Below, one piece after another: positions 17,956 to 26,658 of a stretch of DNA of 64,000 nt. The stretch covers positions 124,001 to 188,000 of the forward strand of contig CAWJAM010000005.1 in the NCBI GenBank assembly GCA_963840835.1, given 5' to 3'. Each line of letters starts with the position of its first letter. Within the stretch, counting starts at the first letter, position 1. This stretch comes from Rubrobacter_D sp963840835. Its GTDB lineage: Bacteria; Actinomycetota; Rubrobacteria; Rubrobacterales; Rubrobacteraceae. The position numbers were made by a program, and so were the translations under genes. A model generated the notes under the pieces. The model was given only the letters and a program-made list of their open reading frames with translations. It searched no databases and was not told where the DNA came from.

Positions 17956-18720
17956 TCACGCATTCATCTCGTAGAGCGCCAAGAGCCCCTTCAGTGTGAG
18001 GTCGGGGTCGAACTCTTCAATTTCGCGGCAGTAGGGGATGATGACGCCGGCGGGGCCGCCGGTGGCGACGACGCTGACGTTGTCTTCGCCGAGCTCGTCG
18101 CGGGAGCGGCGGATCAGGGCGTCCACGGCGCCGGCGTAGCCGTAGATAAAACCGCTGCGGATGGAGTCGGGGGTGTTGGTGGCTATGACCCTTGGCGGCT
18201 CTTCTTCGAGGTCGACGCTGGGGAGCTTGGCCGTCTGGGCTACGAGGGCCTCCAACGAGACGTAGAGGCCCGTGAGAATTGCGCCCCCGAGGTAGCAACC
18301 TTCGCCGTCTACGGCTTCGACGGTCGTGGCCGTTCCGATATCGACGATGACCGCGGGGAACCCGTAGTGCCTGCCCGCGGCGACGGCGTTGGCGATCCTG
18401 TCGGCCCCGACGGCCTCGGGGTCGTCGTAGCGATTGTCGAGGCCGGTCTTCATGCCCGCGGTCACGCTGTAGAAGGGGACCCCGAAGACCCCCGAGGCCA
18501 GGTTTCTGTAAGAACGCGTGAGACCCGGCACGACACTGGAGACTATGACCGCGCTTATCTCTCCGAGGCGCAGGCCTTCGAGCGCGAGGAGCCCGGCAAC
18601 GAAGACGGCGAGCTCGTCCGCCGTGCGGTGCACCTCGGTCGCGATGCGCCACTGCCCGCGCGACTCCTCCCCCTCGAAGAGCCCGAGGACCGTCTGCGTA
18701 TTCCCGACGTCCACTGCCAT
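17956..18720 (-). CDS. coaX: Type III pantothenate kinase
   Basis: Phosphorylates pantothenate, the first step of CoA synthesis. The 254-residue protein begins MAVDVGNTQTVLGLFEG (ATP-binding P loop with its aspartate), has GADRIANAVAA and VDIGTATTVEAVDG, all typical of CoaX. The ATG at 18720 shares its A with the folK stop (TGATG), with GAGGAG eight bases upstream. It is last in the tilS-hpt-ftsH-folP-folK-coaX run. Confidence 0.95.
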   Translation of the reverse strand: MAVDVGNTQTVLGLFEGEESRGQWRIATEVHRTADELAVFVAGLLALEGLRLGEISAVIVSSVVPGLTRSYRNLASGVFGVPFYSVTAGMKTGLDNRYDDPEAVGADRIANAVAAGRHYGFPAVIVDIGTATTVEAVDGEGCYLGGAILTGLYVSLEALVAQTAKLPSVDLEEEPPRVIATNTPDSIRSGFIYGYAGAVDALIRRSRDELGEDNVSVVATGGPAGVIIPYCREIEEFDPDLTLKGLLALYEMNA

Positions 18721-19223
18721 CAACAAAGCTCCTCAGCCTCCCCGAACATCCGGATTCCTCCACGTCTGGCGCTCGCCAGGAGTTCCCTGACCCTGCCGCG
18801 TTCCGGAATATACAGATCCAGGTCCAGGTCCGCGAGCCCCCTGAGGTTGAAGGCGCGCATGACCCCAGCGTGCGGCACCAGGAAGTCAGGCTCCTCGATC
18901 TCTTCTTCCCCGAAGAGCAGCACGTCTATGTCCAGGGTGCGCGCGGCCTTCTCGCCCTTCCTCTCGCGTCCGAGCGCGGCCTCGACGCCCTGGCAGTAGC
19001 GGAGGCACTCGATAGCCCCAACGCCGCACTCTAGCTCGACCACGCAGTTCAGATAGTCCGGCTGCTCCTCCGCGACCTCGACCGGCACCGTCTCGTAGAC
19101 CTTCGACGCACCGATGACCTTCATCCGCGGTCCTCGACCGAGAGCGGCGACCGCCGCCCGCAAGCATTCGAGCCGGTCGCCCAGGTTGCTGCCGAGGCTC
19201 AGGAACACGCGCGTCACCGGCAT
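18720..19223 (-). CDS. folK: 6-hydroxymethyl-7,8-dihydropterin pyrophosphokinase
   Basis: Activates hydroxymethyldihydropterin for folate synthesis. The 167-residue HPPK has FLSLGSNLGDR, EEQPDYLN, the catalytic ARTLDIDVLLFG and VPHAGVMRAFN. It overlaps folP by 10 bases and coaX by one. The folB gene that usually lies between folP and folK is missing from this cluster. Confidence 0.95.
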   Translation of the reverse strand: MPVTRVFLSLGSNLGDRLECLRAAVAALGRGPRMKVIGASKVYETVPVEVAEEQPDYLNCVVELECGVGAIECLRYCQGVEAALGRERKGEKAARTLDIDVLLFGEEEIEEPDFLVPHAGVMRAFNLRGLADLDLDLYIPERGRVRELLASARRGGIRMFGEAEELC

Positions 19224-20059
19224 AACGTGTGGAGCACGGCTTCCGCAGTCGCGAGCGCTTCGCGGTTGGCGCGCACGTCGTGCACCCGGAAGAAGGTAGC
19301 GCCCTTCTCGTAGGCCAGCACCGTGGTGGCCACGGTGCCGAAGACGCGCTCACTCGCCTCCTTTACGCCGGTGATCGTGCCTATGAACGTCTTGCGTGAC
19401 GCCCCGATGAGGACCGGAAACCCGAGGCTCCCGATGGCATCTAGGTTACGGAGAAGCGCCAGGTTATGCTCCAGGTTCTTCCCGAAGCCGATGCCTGGGT
19501 CAACGATTATGTTCTCGGGTCGTACACCGGCCCGGACGGCATGCTCGGCCCTCGATTCGAGAAAATCCGTGACCTCGCTGACCACGTCCTTGTAGTGGGG
19601 CTCCCTCTGCATGGTCTTCGGTTCGCCCTGCATGTGCATCAGGATGACGGGGCATCGAGCATCGGCCGCCACAGAGGCCATGCGGGGATCGCCGCGGAGC
19701 GCGGTAACGTCGTTGACGAGGCGCGCGCCGGCTTCGAGGGCCGCGGCTGCAACCTCGGATCGGTAAGTGTCTACGGAGATCAACGCTTCGGGTCGCGCGG
19801 CGAGTATCCGCCTGACGACGGGGACGACGCGCCCGACCTCTTCCTCCTGGGAGACCGGGTCTGAGCCGGGGCGGGTTGACTCCCCTCCGACGTCTATGAT
19901 CCCTGCTCCCTCGTCGATCATGGCGGCGGCGTGCTCCGCCGCGGCCTCCGGATCGAAGAATTGCCCGCCGTCGGAGAAGGAGTCGGGGGTGACGTTGAGG
20001 ATGCCGACGACGACGGGGCCGGGACCCGTAAGTGGAGTCCCGGCCCTCGTGCGGCTCAC
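19214..20059 (-). CDS. folP: Dihydropteroate synthase
   Basis: Condenses p-aminobenzoate with the pterin pyrophosphate made by FolK; the sulfonamide target. The 281-residue TIM barrel shows GILNVTPDSFSDGG, DVGGESTRPGSDPV, VNDVTALRGD, ILMHMQGEPKTM and DPGIGFGK. The GTG at 20059 begins two bases after the ftsH stop. Confidence 0.96.
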   Translation of the reverse strand: MSRTRAGTPLTGPGPVVVGILNVTPDSFSDGGQFFDPEAAAEHAAAMIDEGAGIIDVGGESTRPGSDPVSQEEEVGRVVPVVRRILAARPEALISVDTYRSEVAAAALEAGARLVNDVTALRGDPRMASVAADARCPVILMHMQGEPKTMQREPHYKDVVSEVTDFLESRAEHAVRAGVRPENIIVDPGIGFGKNLEHNLALLRNLDAIGSLGFPVLIGASRKTFIGTITGVKEASERVFGTVATTVLAYEKGATFFRVHDVRANREALATAEAVLHTLCR

Positions 20060-20061
20060 GT

Positions 20062-21972
20062 CTAGTCCTGGTAGCTACCCCTGTAGCGGCCGTCCGAGTC
20101 TGGGACGGCGCCGTTGGGCGAGACGTTGTCCTCGGCGTACTCCTCGATCAGGCGCTGCAGGTGCTTGGCGTCGACGGTCTCGTACTCGATCAGCTCGGCG
20201 GAGAGCTTGTTCAAGAGCTCCCTGTTCTTGATCAACAGGTCTTCGGCCGTGTCGTAGGACTCGTCGACGATCCGTCTTATCTCCTTGTCTATTTGGAAGG
20301 CGATCTCGTCCGAGTAGTCGGGCTGGTTGTTGAAATCGCGGCCCATGAAGACCTGTCCCTGCTGATGCCCGAGGGCCATCGGGCCGAGCTTCTCGCTCAT
20401 ACCGAAGCGGGTGACCATCTGCCTCGCTGTCTGGGTCACGCGCTCGAGGTCGTTGGAGGCGCCGGTGGTGATCTCCTCGAAGACCACCCTCTCGGCGGCC
20501 CGGCCGCCGAGCATCATCGCGAGCTGGGCCATTAGCTGGCCGCGGCTCATCATGAAGCGGTCCTCCGTTGGCAGGCTCATGGTCACGCCGAGGGCCTGGC
20601 CACGGGGGATTATGGTGATCTTATGCACCGGGTCGGCCTCGGGCACGAGCGCGCCTACGATGGCGTGCCCGGCCTCGTGGTAGGCGGTGATCTCTTTCTC
20701 CTTGTCCGAGATGAGCCTGGTCTTCCTCTCGGGGCCGGCGATGACGCGGTCTATGGCCTCTTCCATCTCTAGCATGTCGACCTGATCCTTGTCGTGGCGG
20801 GCCGCAAGGAGCGCGGCCTCGTTGACGAGGTTGGCCAGGTCGGCGCCGGTGAACCCAGGGGTACCTCTGGCGAGCGTGCCGATCTCCACGTCTGGCCCAA
20901 GGGGCTTGCCGCGGGTGTGGACCCTCAGGATCTTCTCCCGCCCGGGGAGGTCGGGCCTGTCGACGACGATCTGCCGGTCGAAGCGGCCCGGTCTCAAGAG
21001 CGCGGGGTCGAGAATGTCGGCCCGGTTGGTGGCGGCGAGCATGATTATGCCGCTCTTGGAGTCGAAGCCGTCCATCTCGACGAGGAGCTGGTTGAGCGTC
21101 TGCTCCCTCTCATCGTGACCGCCGCCCAGGCCAGCGCCGCGCTGCCTGCCTACGGCATCGATCTCGTCCATAAATATGATGCACGGAGAGTTCTGCTTGG
21201 CCTGCTCGAAGAGGTCGCGCACGCGACTCGCGCCGACCCCGACGAACATCTCGACGAAGTCGGAGCCCGAGATGGAGAAGAACGGCACCCCCGCCTCGCC
21301 GGCGACGGCGCGCGCCAGCAGCGTCTTGCCAGTGCCGGGAGGCCCGACGAGGAGCGCGCCCTTGGGTATGCGGGCACCGAGCTTCTGGAACTTCTGGGGA
21401 GATTCGAGGAACTCTTTGATCTCCGTGAGCTCCTGGACGGCCTCGTCGGCCCCGGCGACGTCTGAGAAGGTCACCTTGGGCTGGTCCTTGGTCATCCTAC
21501 GCGCGCGGCTCTTGCCGAAGCTCATGACCCTGTTTCCGCCGCCCTGCATCGAGCTCATGAACAGGATGAAGAACAGCACGATGAGCAAGATGGGCGCCAG
21601 GGTGCCGAGCAACGTAAGCCAGAAGCCCGTGTTCTGCGGGTCGACCGAGTACGCTATGTCCTGCTCGTCGAGCTGGGCGGCCACGTTGGTCATCTGCGTG
21701 TAGGAGTACTCGAACTGAGTGTCGCCTCCCTTGCCGTCGGCTTTCAGGAGTCCCTTCACCGTCTGGTCTTCGTCGTAGACCGTCAGGTAGTTCTCGTTGG
21801 TCTTGGAGAGATCGGTGACGAAAGACTCCTCCTGAACGGCCTTATTCCACTGCTGGGAATTCAGCTCGTCCACCTCCGTGCTTCCCCGGCTCAGCATGTT
21901 TACCAGGACGACGGCCAAGACTATGAGGATGACGAAATACAGCAGCCCGCCGCTTCTCAAGATTCTGCCCAA
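20062..21972 (-). CDS. ftsH: Membrane-bound ATP-dependent zinc metalloprotease FtsH
   Basis: Degrades membrane and regulatory proteins. The 636-residue protein has an N-terminal membrane segment (LLYFVILIVLAVVLVNML), an extracytoplasmic loop and a second membrane segment near residues 118-140. The AAA domain has Walker A GPPGTGKT, Walker B IIFMDEIDAVG and the second region of homology (NRADILDPALLRPGRFDR), and the zinc site is HEAGH. The start is TTG at 21972 with GGAAGG upstream. TATAAT at 22017-22012 is a likely -10 box. Confidence 0.96.
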   Translation of the reverse strand: MGRILRSGGLLYFVILIVLAVVLVNMLSRGSTEVDELNSQQWNKAVQEESFVTDLSKTNENYLTVYDEDQTVKGLLKADGKGGDTQFEYSYTQMTNVAAQLDEQDIAYSVDPQNTGFWLTLLGTLAPILLIVLFFILFMSSMQGGGNRVMSFGKSRARRMTKDQPKVTFSDVAGADEAVQELTEIKEFLESPQKFQKLGARIPKGALLVGPPGTGKTLLARAVAGEAGVPFFSISGSDFVEMFVGVGASRVRDLFEQAKQNSPCIIFMDEIDAVGRQRGAGLGGGHDEREQTLNQLLVEMDGFDSKSGIIMLAATNRADILDPALLRPGRFDRQIVVDRPDLPGREKILRVHTRGKPLGPDVEIGTLARGTPGFTGADLANLVNEAALLAARHDKDQVDMLEMEEAIDRVIAGPERKTRLISDKEKEITAYHEAGHAIVGALVPEADPVHKITIIPRGQALGVTMSLPTEDRFMMSRGQLMAQLAMMLGGRAAERVVFEEITTGASNDLERVTQTARQMVTRFGMSEKLGPMALGHQQGQVFMGRDFNNQPDYSDEIAFQIDKEIRRIVDESYDTAEDLLIKNRELLNKLSAELIEYETVDAKHLQRLIEEYAEDNVSPNGAVPDSDGRYRGSYQD

Positions 21973-22011
21973 AGCTTCTTACCTTCCATGAAGTGCGTCT
22001 AGGACAGGGGA

Positions 22012-22040
22012 ATTATACTACCTGCTGGCCGGATAGAGCA
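22012..22040 (-). promoter_or_regulatory. Possible ftsH promoter
   Basis: GTATAAT (22018-22012) reads toward ftsH, with only a weak TGCTCT at the -35 position. The predicted leader is about 33 bases. Confidence 0.5.
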
Positions 22041-22224
22041 CTTCAGCTAGTCAGCACTTCAGCATTTCAGCTTGCTCTTGCTGAAATGCTCGGGTATGGG
22101 GAGCGTCGAGTCTTCCGCAATCCGCTGTAAAGAGTGCTAGGTGTAAGTCAGCGACGTGGCCGGCGTCCCTTATCCGCGCGCGTTGGCTGACAGGCTGAAA
22201 TGCTGACTAGCTGAAATGCTGAAA
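22036..22224. repeat. Intergenic repeat element, octamer type
   Basis: Left part CACTTCAGC..GTCAGCACTTCAGCATTTCAGC, right part GGCTGAAATGCTGAC..GCTGAAATGCTGAAA in inverted orientation, around a 100-base unmatched centre. The right arm encodes the last residues and stop codon of hpt. Confidence 0.7.
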
Positions 22225-22767
22225 GACCTCGGGCTTGAGTACGCAGATATCCGGGAGGTTACGGTAGGCACCGGCATAGTCGAGCCCGTACCCGACGACG
22301 AACTCGTCGGGCACCTCGAAGCCGAGGTACCTGACGTCGAGCTCCGCGCGGCGCCTGGACGGCTTGGAGAGGAGGGCGCAGATCTCGAGCGAGGCCGGCC
22401 CCCGGGCGTGCAGGGAACGCATCAGGTAAGAGAGCGTGAGCCCCGTGTCTATGATGTCCTCGACGATGAGTACGTGACGGTCAGTGATGTCCTCTTCGAG
22501 GTCCTTGAGGATGCGTACGACGCCGCTCGAGGAGCTGCCCGAACCGTAGGAGCTTATGTCCATGAAGTCCAGCTCGCACTTCAGGTCTATGCTGCGCATC
22601 AGGTCGCTCATGATAACGACCGCGCCGCGCAGGATGCCTACAAGGAGCGGCTTCTCACCCCTGTAATCCTCGGTGATGCGAGCCCCGATCTCGCGCACCT
22701 TCTCCTCGATCTCCCGGGAGGTTATGAGCACCTCTTTCACGTCGGGCATCATACTGGACATGCTCAC
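22207..22767 (-). CDS. hpt: Hypoxanthine phosphoribosyltransferase
   Basis: Salvages hypoxanthine/guanine with PRPP. The 186-residue protein has the PRPP-binding VLIVEDIIDTGLTLS and ends with DFVVGYGLDYAG-like residues (DEFVVGYGLDYAGAYRNLP) and KPEVF as in bacterial Hpt. The last residues QHFS and the stop are encoded by the dispersed repeat (TTTCAGCATTTCAGCTAG), which has replaced the native 3' end. The GTG at 22767 overlaps the tilS stop by four bases; tilS-hpt-ftsH is a widely conserved trio. Confidence 0.95.
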   Translation of the reverse strand: MSMSSMMPDVKEVLITSREIEEKVREIGARITEDYRGEKPLLVGILRGAVVIMSDLMRSIDLKCELDFMDISSYGSGSSSSGVVRILKDLEEDITDRHVLIVEDIIDTGLTLSYLMRSLHARGPASLEICALLSKPSRRRAELDVRYLGFEVPDEFVVGYGLDYAGAYRNLPDICVLKPEVFQHFS

Positions 22768-24104
22768 GAGATTCTCACTACCTCTAACCTCAAGATCTTC
22801 TCCGTCCCCTCATCTACCTTGAACGCCTCGCCGAGCTCACCGCCCGACACCCAGGCCACCTCACCCCGCCCGTCTACCACGACGGGCGTCCTGCGCCTGA
22901 GGTCGCCGGGAACCTTCCTGTCCATCATCGCCCGCAAAACCTTCCTACTACCACCAAGGCCCAACGGCCGGATAATATCCCCATCCCGCGCCATCCGCAC
23001 GGTATATGGTCCTTTTCCGGCGTCCAGATAAGCCACTTCGGCCAACGCCGCGTCCATGGGATCGTAGCCGACAGCCTCCCGCGCGGTGACCTTCCACCCC
23101 CCGAACACCACCGACTCCCCGGCCGAGATCTCCCTCCACCCGTAGTCCACGGACCGCGCCCCCCTGTATAGGGCGAGTTCCCCGGTGGCCCGGCCCGAGG
23201 CGACCACGCCGCCCGGCAGGTCCAACGTCCGTGTACCCTCGCCGCCTTCTAATAGCCCAAGCACGGCCTCGACCAGATTCGAAGGCAGCGGCGGCGCCCC
23301 GGTCTTCTGGGCCGCGTACGCCAGCCGCACCGCATAACGCCGGAGCGCGGGCCGCAACCCCGCGAGTGCGTCGCGCGGAACGACCACCTCGTCTCCCCTC
23401 CTCTCCAAAGCCCCGGCCGCCAGCCCTTCGAGGACTTCGAGGTCCTCACGGGCGAGGGCCGCGGCGCGCGCCATGTTGCGGGACGCCGCCGGATAGAGTT
23501 CCTCAAGGACGGGCATGACTTCCAGGCGGACCCGGTTACGGGCGTACTTACCGGTCAGGTTCGTGGGGTCCGTACGGTAGGGCTGGTTCAGGGCTTCCAG
23601 GTACTCCAGAACCTCCAGGCGCGTGCTCTGGATAAGGGGACGCTGGACCGCGCCCCGCACGGGCGGGATGCCCGCGAGCCCGCGCAGCCCGGCGCCGCGC
23701 GCCAGGTTCATAAGGACGGTCTCGGCCACGTCGTCGGCGGTGTGGCCGGTGGCGACGGACCCGAGTCCCAGACGGCCAGCCAGTTCTCCGGCGAGCCTGT
23801 ACCGCTCGTCACGCGCCCGCTCCTGAAAGTCGGAACCGCCATCGAGGCTGAGATGCCTCACCTCGCAGGCCACATCCAGCCGCAGACAAAGCTCGCGGAC
23901 GAACTCGGCGTCCCCGCGGGATTCCTCGCCACGCAGACCGTGGTCTACGTGCAGCACCACAGGTTCGCCGCCGAGGGCGACGATCACTCGCAGCAGAGCC
24001 ACCGAGTCAGGCCCGCCCGAGACGAGCACCAGCGGGCTACGAAGGTCCATACCGTAACGCTCCGCCGTCCGCCGCACCATATCCGGGAGACGCGAGGGGT
24101 TCAT
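22764..24104 (-). CDS. tilS: tRNA(Ile)-lysidine synthetase
   Basis: Modifies the CAU wobble base of tRNA-Ile2 to lysidine using ATP. The 446-residue protein has the PP-loop VLVSGGPDSVALL, HVDHGLRGEESRGDAEFV, GHTADDVAETVLMNLARGAG, and a C-terminal TilS domain ending GGSRKVLRAMMDRKVPG. The ATG at 24104 has no ribosome binding site, but TAGAAT lies exactly six bases before it, so the mRNA is probably leaderless. It heads the hpt-ftsH-folP-folK-coaX run. Confidence 0.95.
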   Translation of the reverse strand: MNPSRLPDMVRRTAERYGMDLRSPLVLVSGGPDSVALLRVIVALGGEPVVLHVDHGLRGEESRGDAEFVRELCLRLDVACEVRHLSLDGGSDFQERARDERYRLAGELAGRLGLGSVATGHTADDVAETVLMNLARGAGLRGLAGIPPVRGAVQRPLIQSTRLEVLEYLEALNQPYRTDPTNLTGKYARNRVRLEVMPVLEELYPAASRNMARAAALAREDLEVLEGLAAGALERRGDEVVVPRDALAGLRPALRRYAVRLAYAAQKTGAPPLPSNLVEAVLGLLEGGEGTRTLDLPGGVVASGRATGELALYRGARSVDYGWREISAGESVVFGGWKVTAREAVGYDPMDAALAEVAYLDAGKGPYTVRMARDGDIIRPLGLGGSRKVLRAMMDRKVPGDLRRRTPVVVDGRGEVAWVSGGELGEAFKVDEGTEKILRLEVVRIS

Positions 24105-24110
24105 ACAGAT

Positions 24111-24116
24111 ATTCTA
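24111..24116 (-). promoter_or_regulatory. tilS -10 box, predicted leaderless
   Basis: TAGAAT is followed by ATCTGT and then the ATG. No convincing -35 box is seen. Confidence 0.5.
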
Positions 24117-24151
24117 GAGCGGTTCGCGGGCGGCGCAGACTTTCCGGATCA

Positions 24152-24184
24152 AGGCATCAGGCTACAGGCATCAGGTTTCAGGGG
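24152..24184. repeat. CAGGCATCAGG repeat, copy 1
   Basis: GGCATCAGG occurs twice around CTACA and is followed by TTTCAGG. Related copies are at 31560-31585 (inverted) and 43587-43620. Confidence 0.5.
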
Positions 24185-24245
24185 TGTTTGGACGGTCCGC
24201 GGAGACGTCGAGGCCCCGCTCGCCGGTTCGGCCACGCGAGAAAAC

Positions 24246-24275
24246 AAGCTGAAATGCTGACGTGCTGAAATGCTA
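24246..24275. repeat. Short octamer-type repeat
   Basis: AAGCTGAAATGCTGACGTGC followed by TGAAATGCT, the inverted form of the TTTCAGC octamer repeat, just downstream of the Asp23 gene stop. Confidence 0.6.
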
Positions 24276-24281
24276 CAAGCC

Positions 24282-24752
24282 TCAGGCCTGCTGCTCCTGG
24301 CGCCTGGCCATCTCCTCGGTTTGCTCCTGCTCCTGCAGCATCGGCCGTTCTTCGGGGATCTGGGCGTCGGTGACCGTAATGTTGACCTCGTTCACGCGCA
24401 GGCCAGTGAGGTTCTCCACGCGGTTGATCACGTTCCGCCTGACGGCGTCGGTGACCCTGGGTATCGACTGGCCATATTCTACGGCCATCGTGAGGTCGAC
24501 AGCGGCCTCTTCCTCGCCAACCTCGACGCTGACACCCCTGGAAAAGTTCCCACCGCCACCGCCGGTGACGTTGCCCGTCACGCTCTGCAGGAAGCCGCCG
24601 ACGGCCGCCGTGGTGCCGCCACCCATCTGGACCTTCTCTACCTCCTGCGCCGCGATGCCGGCGATCTGGGATACCACGGAGTTGCTTACGGTGGTGGTGC
24701 CCATCTCGCTCTTGAGAGGACTTCCCTGGCTGCTGCCGCTACTCTCGCTCAT
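24282..24752 (-). CDS. Asp23/Gls24 family envelope stress protein
   Basis: A 156-residue member of the Asp23/Gls24 (DUF322) family, linked in other bacteria to cell envelope stress at the membrane. The domain runs from about residue 20 (VSNSVVSQIAGIAAQEVEKV) to 140 (RVNEVNITVTDAQIP), with the typical VDLTMAVEYGQSIPRVTDAV helix region. A Gly-rich insert (TGGGGGNF) and an acidic Gln/Glu-rich tail are visible. AAAGGA lies upstream of the ATG. Function is inferred from family. Confidence 0.88.
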   Translation of the reverse strand: MSESSGSSQGSPLKSEMGTTTVSNSVVSQIAGIAAQEVEKVQMGGGTTAAVGGFLQSVTGNVTGGGGGNFSRGVSVEVGEEEAAVDLTMAVEYGQSIPRVTDAVRRNVINRVENLTGLRVNEVNITVTDAQIPEERPMLQEQEQTEEMARRQEQQA

Positions 24753-24942
24753 GCTCGTCCTTTCCGGTCAGTTCGTCGGACGAGGGACGATCGTGCAGAC
24801 GGACGTACTACCTGCACCGACGTACACGACTTCCCACGCCCACGGCTATACAGGCTGACTACCCCGCCGACCCTGATCCTAAACCCCGCGATTTCCCGTT
24901 CGCACGCAAGGGATGGGCTTGAAGAGGAAGCCGGGAAACCTC

Positions 24943-25887
24943 TCAATCCGAGCCCTGGAAAGCGCGTCGGTAGGTGTGCGGGCTGGTGCCGACCAACTGC
25001 TTGAAGCGATCGCGGAAACTCGTCGGGGAGCCGAACCCGACCTGGATGGCGATCCGCTCGACTGAATGCCCCGTTGTCTCGAGCAGGTACTGCGCCCGGC
25101 GGATCCGGGATCTGCGCAGCCACCGCAGTGGGGTCGTGCCTGTCTGCTCCCGGAAACGCCGATTCAACGTGCGGGTGCTCATCGTCGCCCGGGCGGCGAT
25201 GTCGTCGAGGGTAAGCCCCCGGTGGGCATTGTCTTCCATCCAGCGCAAGAGCGGCTCGAGGCTGGAGCCGTCCGCGCCGGGTTGCTCGTGCACGATGAAT
25301 TGGGCCTGCCCCCCGTCGCGTTCGAGGGGCATCACGGCCAGCCTTGCGGCGTCGGCCGCGACCGCGGAACCGTGATCCCGCCTTATCATGTGCAGACAGA
25401 GGTCCAGGCCGGCCGCGGCGCCCGCCGAGGTGAGGACCCGGCCGTTATCTACGAAGAGCACGTCGGCGTCCACGTCGATACCGGGATAGCGGCGGGAGAG
25501 CTCTCTTGCCGCGGCCCAGTGAGTGGTCGCGCGCAGGTCGTCAAGTAACCCAGCGGCGGCCAGGATGAACGCGCCGACGCAGATCGACGCGATCCTGGTT
25601 CCATCCTCGGCCGCCTCCCGCAACGCCCCAAGCACATCCTCGGGGATCGGCGCCGTAGGGTCGGCCAGACCCGGCACGACGATCGTGTCGGCCCCGGCCA
25701 ACGCGCCCAGTCCCCACGGGGCACGTATGGCGAAGACCCCCGCGTCGACCTCGGCGGTCGAGCCACAGACACGTACGCTGTACGCCCTCCTCCCGTCGGG
25801 CAACCGGGCACGCCCGAAAACCTCGACCGGGGTCGACAGATCAAAGGCCAAGACCCCGTCTAGCGCGAGAACGGCCACCGTGTGCAT
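24943..25887 (-). CDS. GlxA-type transcriptional regulator (DJ-1/PfpI plus AraC HTH)
   Basis: A 314-residue regulator. Residues 1-190 form a DJ-1/PfpI amidotransferase-like sensor domain (VLALDGVLAFDLSTPVEVFG, then ICVGAFILAAAG carrying the nucleophile-elbow cysteine). Residues 210-310 form an AraC-type double HTH (TMSTRTLNRRFREQTGTTPL and AIQVGFGSPTSFRDRFKQLV). Targets are unknown. The ATG at 25887 has TACAGT exactly six bases upstream, so translation is probably leaderless. Confidence 0.9.
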   Translation of the reverse strand: MHTVAVLALDGVLAFDLSTPVEVFGRARLPDGRRAYSVRVCGSTAEVDAGVFAIRAPWGLGALAGADTIVVPGLADPTAPIPEDVLGALREAAEDGTRIASICVGAFILAAAGLLDDLRATTHWAAARELSRRYPGIDVDADVLFVDNGRVLTSAGAAAGLDLCLHMIRRDHGSAVAADAARLAVMPLERDGGQAQFIVHEQPGADGSSLEPLLRWMEDNAHRGLTLDDIAARATMSTRTLNRRFREQTGTTPLRWLRRSRIRRAQYLLETTGHSVERIAIQVGFGSPTSFRDRFKQLVGTSPHTYRRAFQGSD

Positions 25888-25893
25888 GGCGAT

Positions 25894-25899
25894 ACTGTA
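25894..25899 (-). promoter_or_regulatory. -10 box of the GlxA-type gene, predicted leaderless
   Basis: TACAGT, six bases (ATCGCC), then ATG. Confidence 0.45.
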
Positions 25900-26104
25900 C
25901 CGCTGAGTTGCTGAGAGCTTGTAAAGTGGTCTCAGACCTCTTTGCGAGCAACTGATGAGCGCGTGTCTCAGGCTGACGCGGCAGTACGCACCAACTCGGA
26001 GAGCCCGCGCCGAGAATCGTTGTGTTTTCGATCAGCTCGAGGATCTTCCATGCCGTCGGCGACGATGCTAATATTCCCCTGTCGACACGGTAGGAGGGGG
26101 CTCC

Positions 26105-26653
26105 ATGGGTTCAAGGCACGTAGTGGCGTTTCTTGGGGCTGTGGTCCTGGCTGGCGCGCTCTCTTTATTGTCGATTGCGGTCGGATCCGAGAGGGCTGGG
26201 GCGGCGACGACCGTCGAGACCTGTGGCGGCATTAGCATCACCCTGAACGCCCAAGAGAGACACATCCTCGTACTGCACAATGAGGCCCGCAAGGACCACG
26301 GTCTGGAGTCCCTGTGCGTGGACCTCAGGCTCACCATGGCCGCCCGTTCTCACTCGAGGGAGATGATCGAAAAGGATTACTTCTCCCATGCCTCCTACGA
26401 TGGTGAGGGCTCCAGCGCCCGCCTCGGGAGCTTCGGCTACGACTGTGGCATCTGCGCCGAGAACATCGCCGGGGGCTACGGCACCCTTGGGGAACCGGAC
26501 CCCACCTTCGAGCGCTGGATGGACACCGCGGATCACAGGGACAAAATCCTCAACGACACGTTCCGGCGGGTCGGCGTGGGAACCGACACGGGCAACTACA
26601 AGGACATAGAGGGCTACACCATGTACACGGTCGATTTCGGGGACCGGCGTTAG
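26105..26653 (+). CDS. Secreted CAP/SCP domain protein
   Basis: A 182-residue exported protein. A signal peptide (HVVAFLGAVVLAGALSLLSI, cleavage near residue 33) precedes a CAP domain. The domain has LVLHNEARKDHGL, the conserved histidine in ARSHSREM and DYFSHAS, the AENIAGG motif and a C-terminal YTMYTVDFG strand. Four cysteines could form two disulfides. AGGAGGGG lies just before the ATG and TAATAT at 26070 is a possible -10. The role of bacterial CAP proteins is not settled. Confidence 0.9.
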   Translation: MGSRHVVAFLGAVVLAGALSLLSIAVGSERAGAATTVETCGGISITLNAQERHILVLHNEARKDHGLESLCVDLRLTMAARSHSREMIEKDYFSHASYDGEGSSARLGSFGYDCGICAENIAGGYGTLGEPDPTFERWMDTADHRDKILNDTFRRVGVGTDTGNYKDIEGYTMYTVDFGDRR

Positions 26654-26658
26654 AGACG

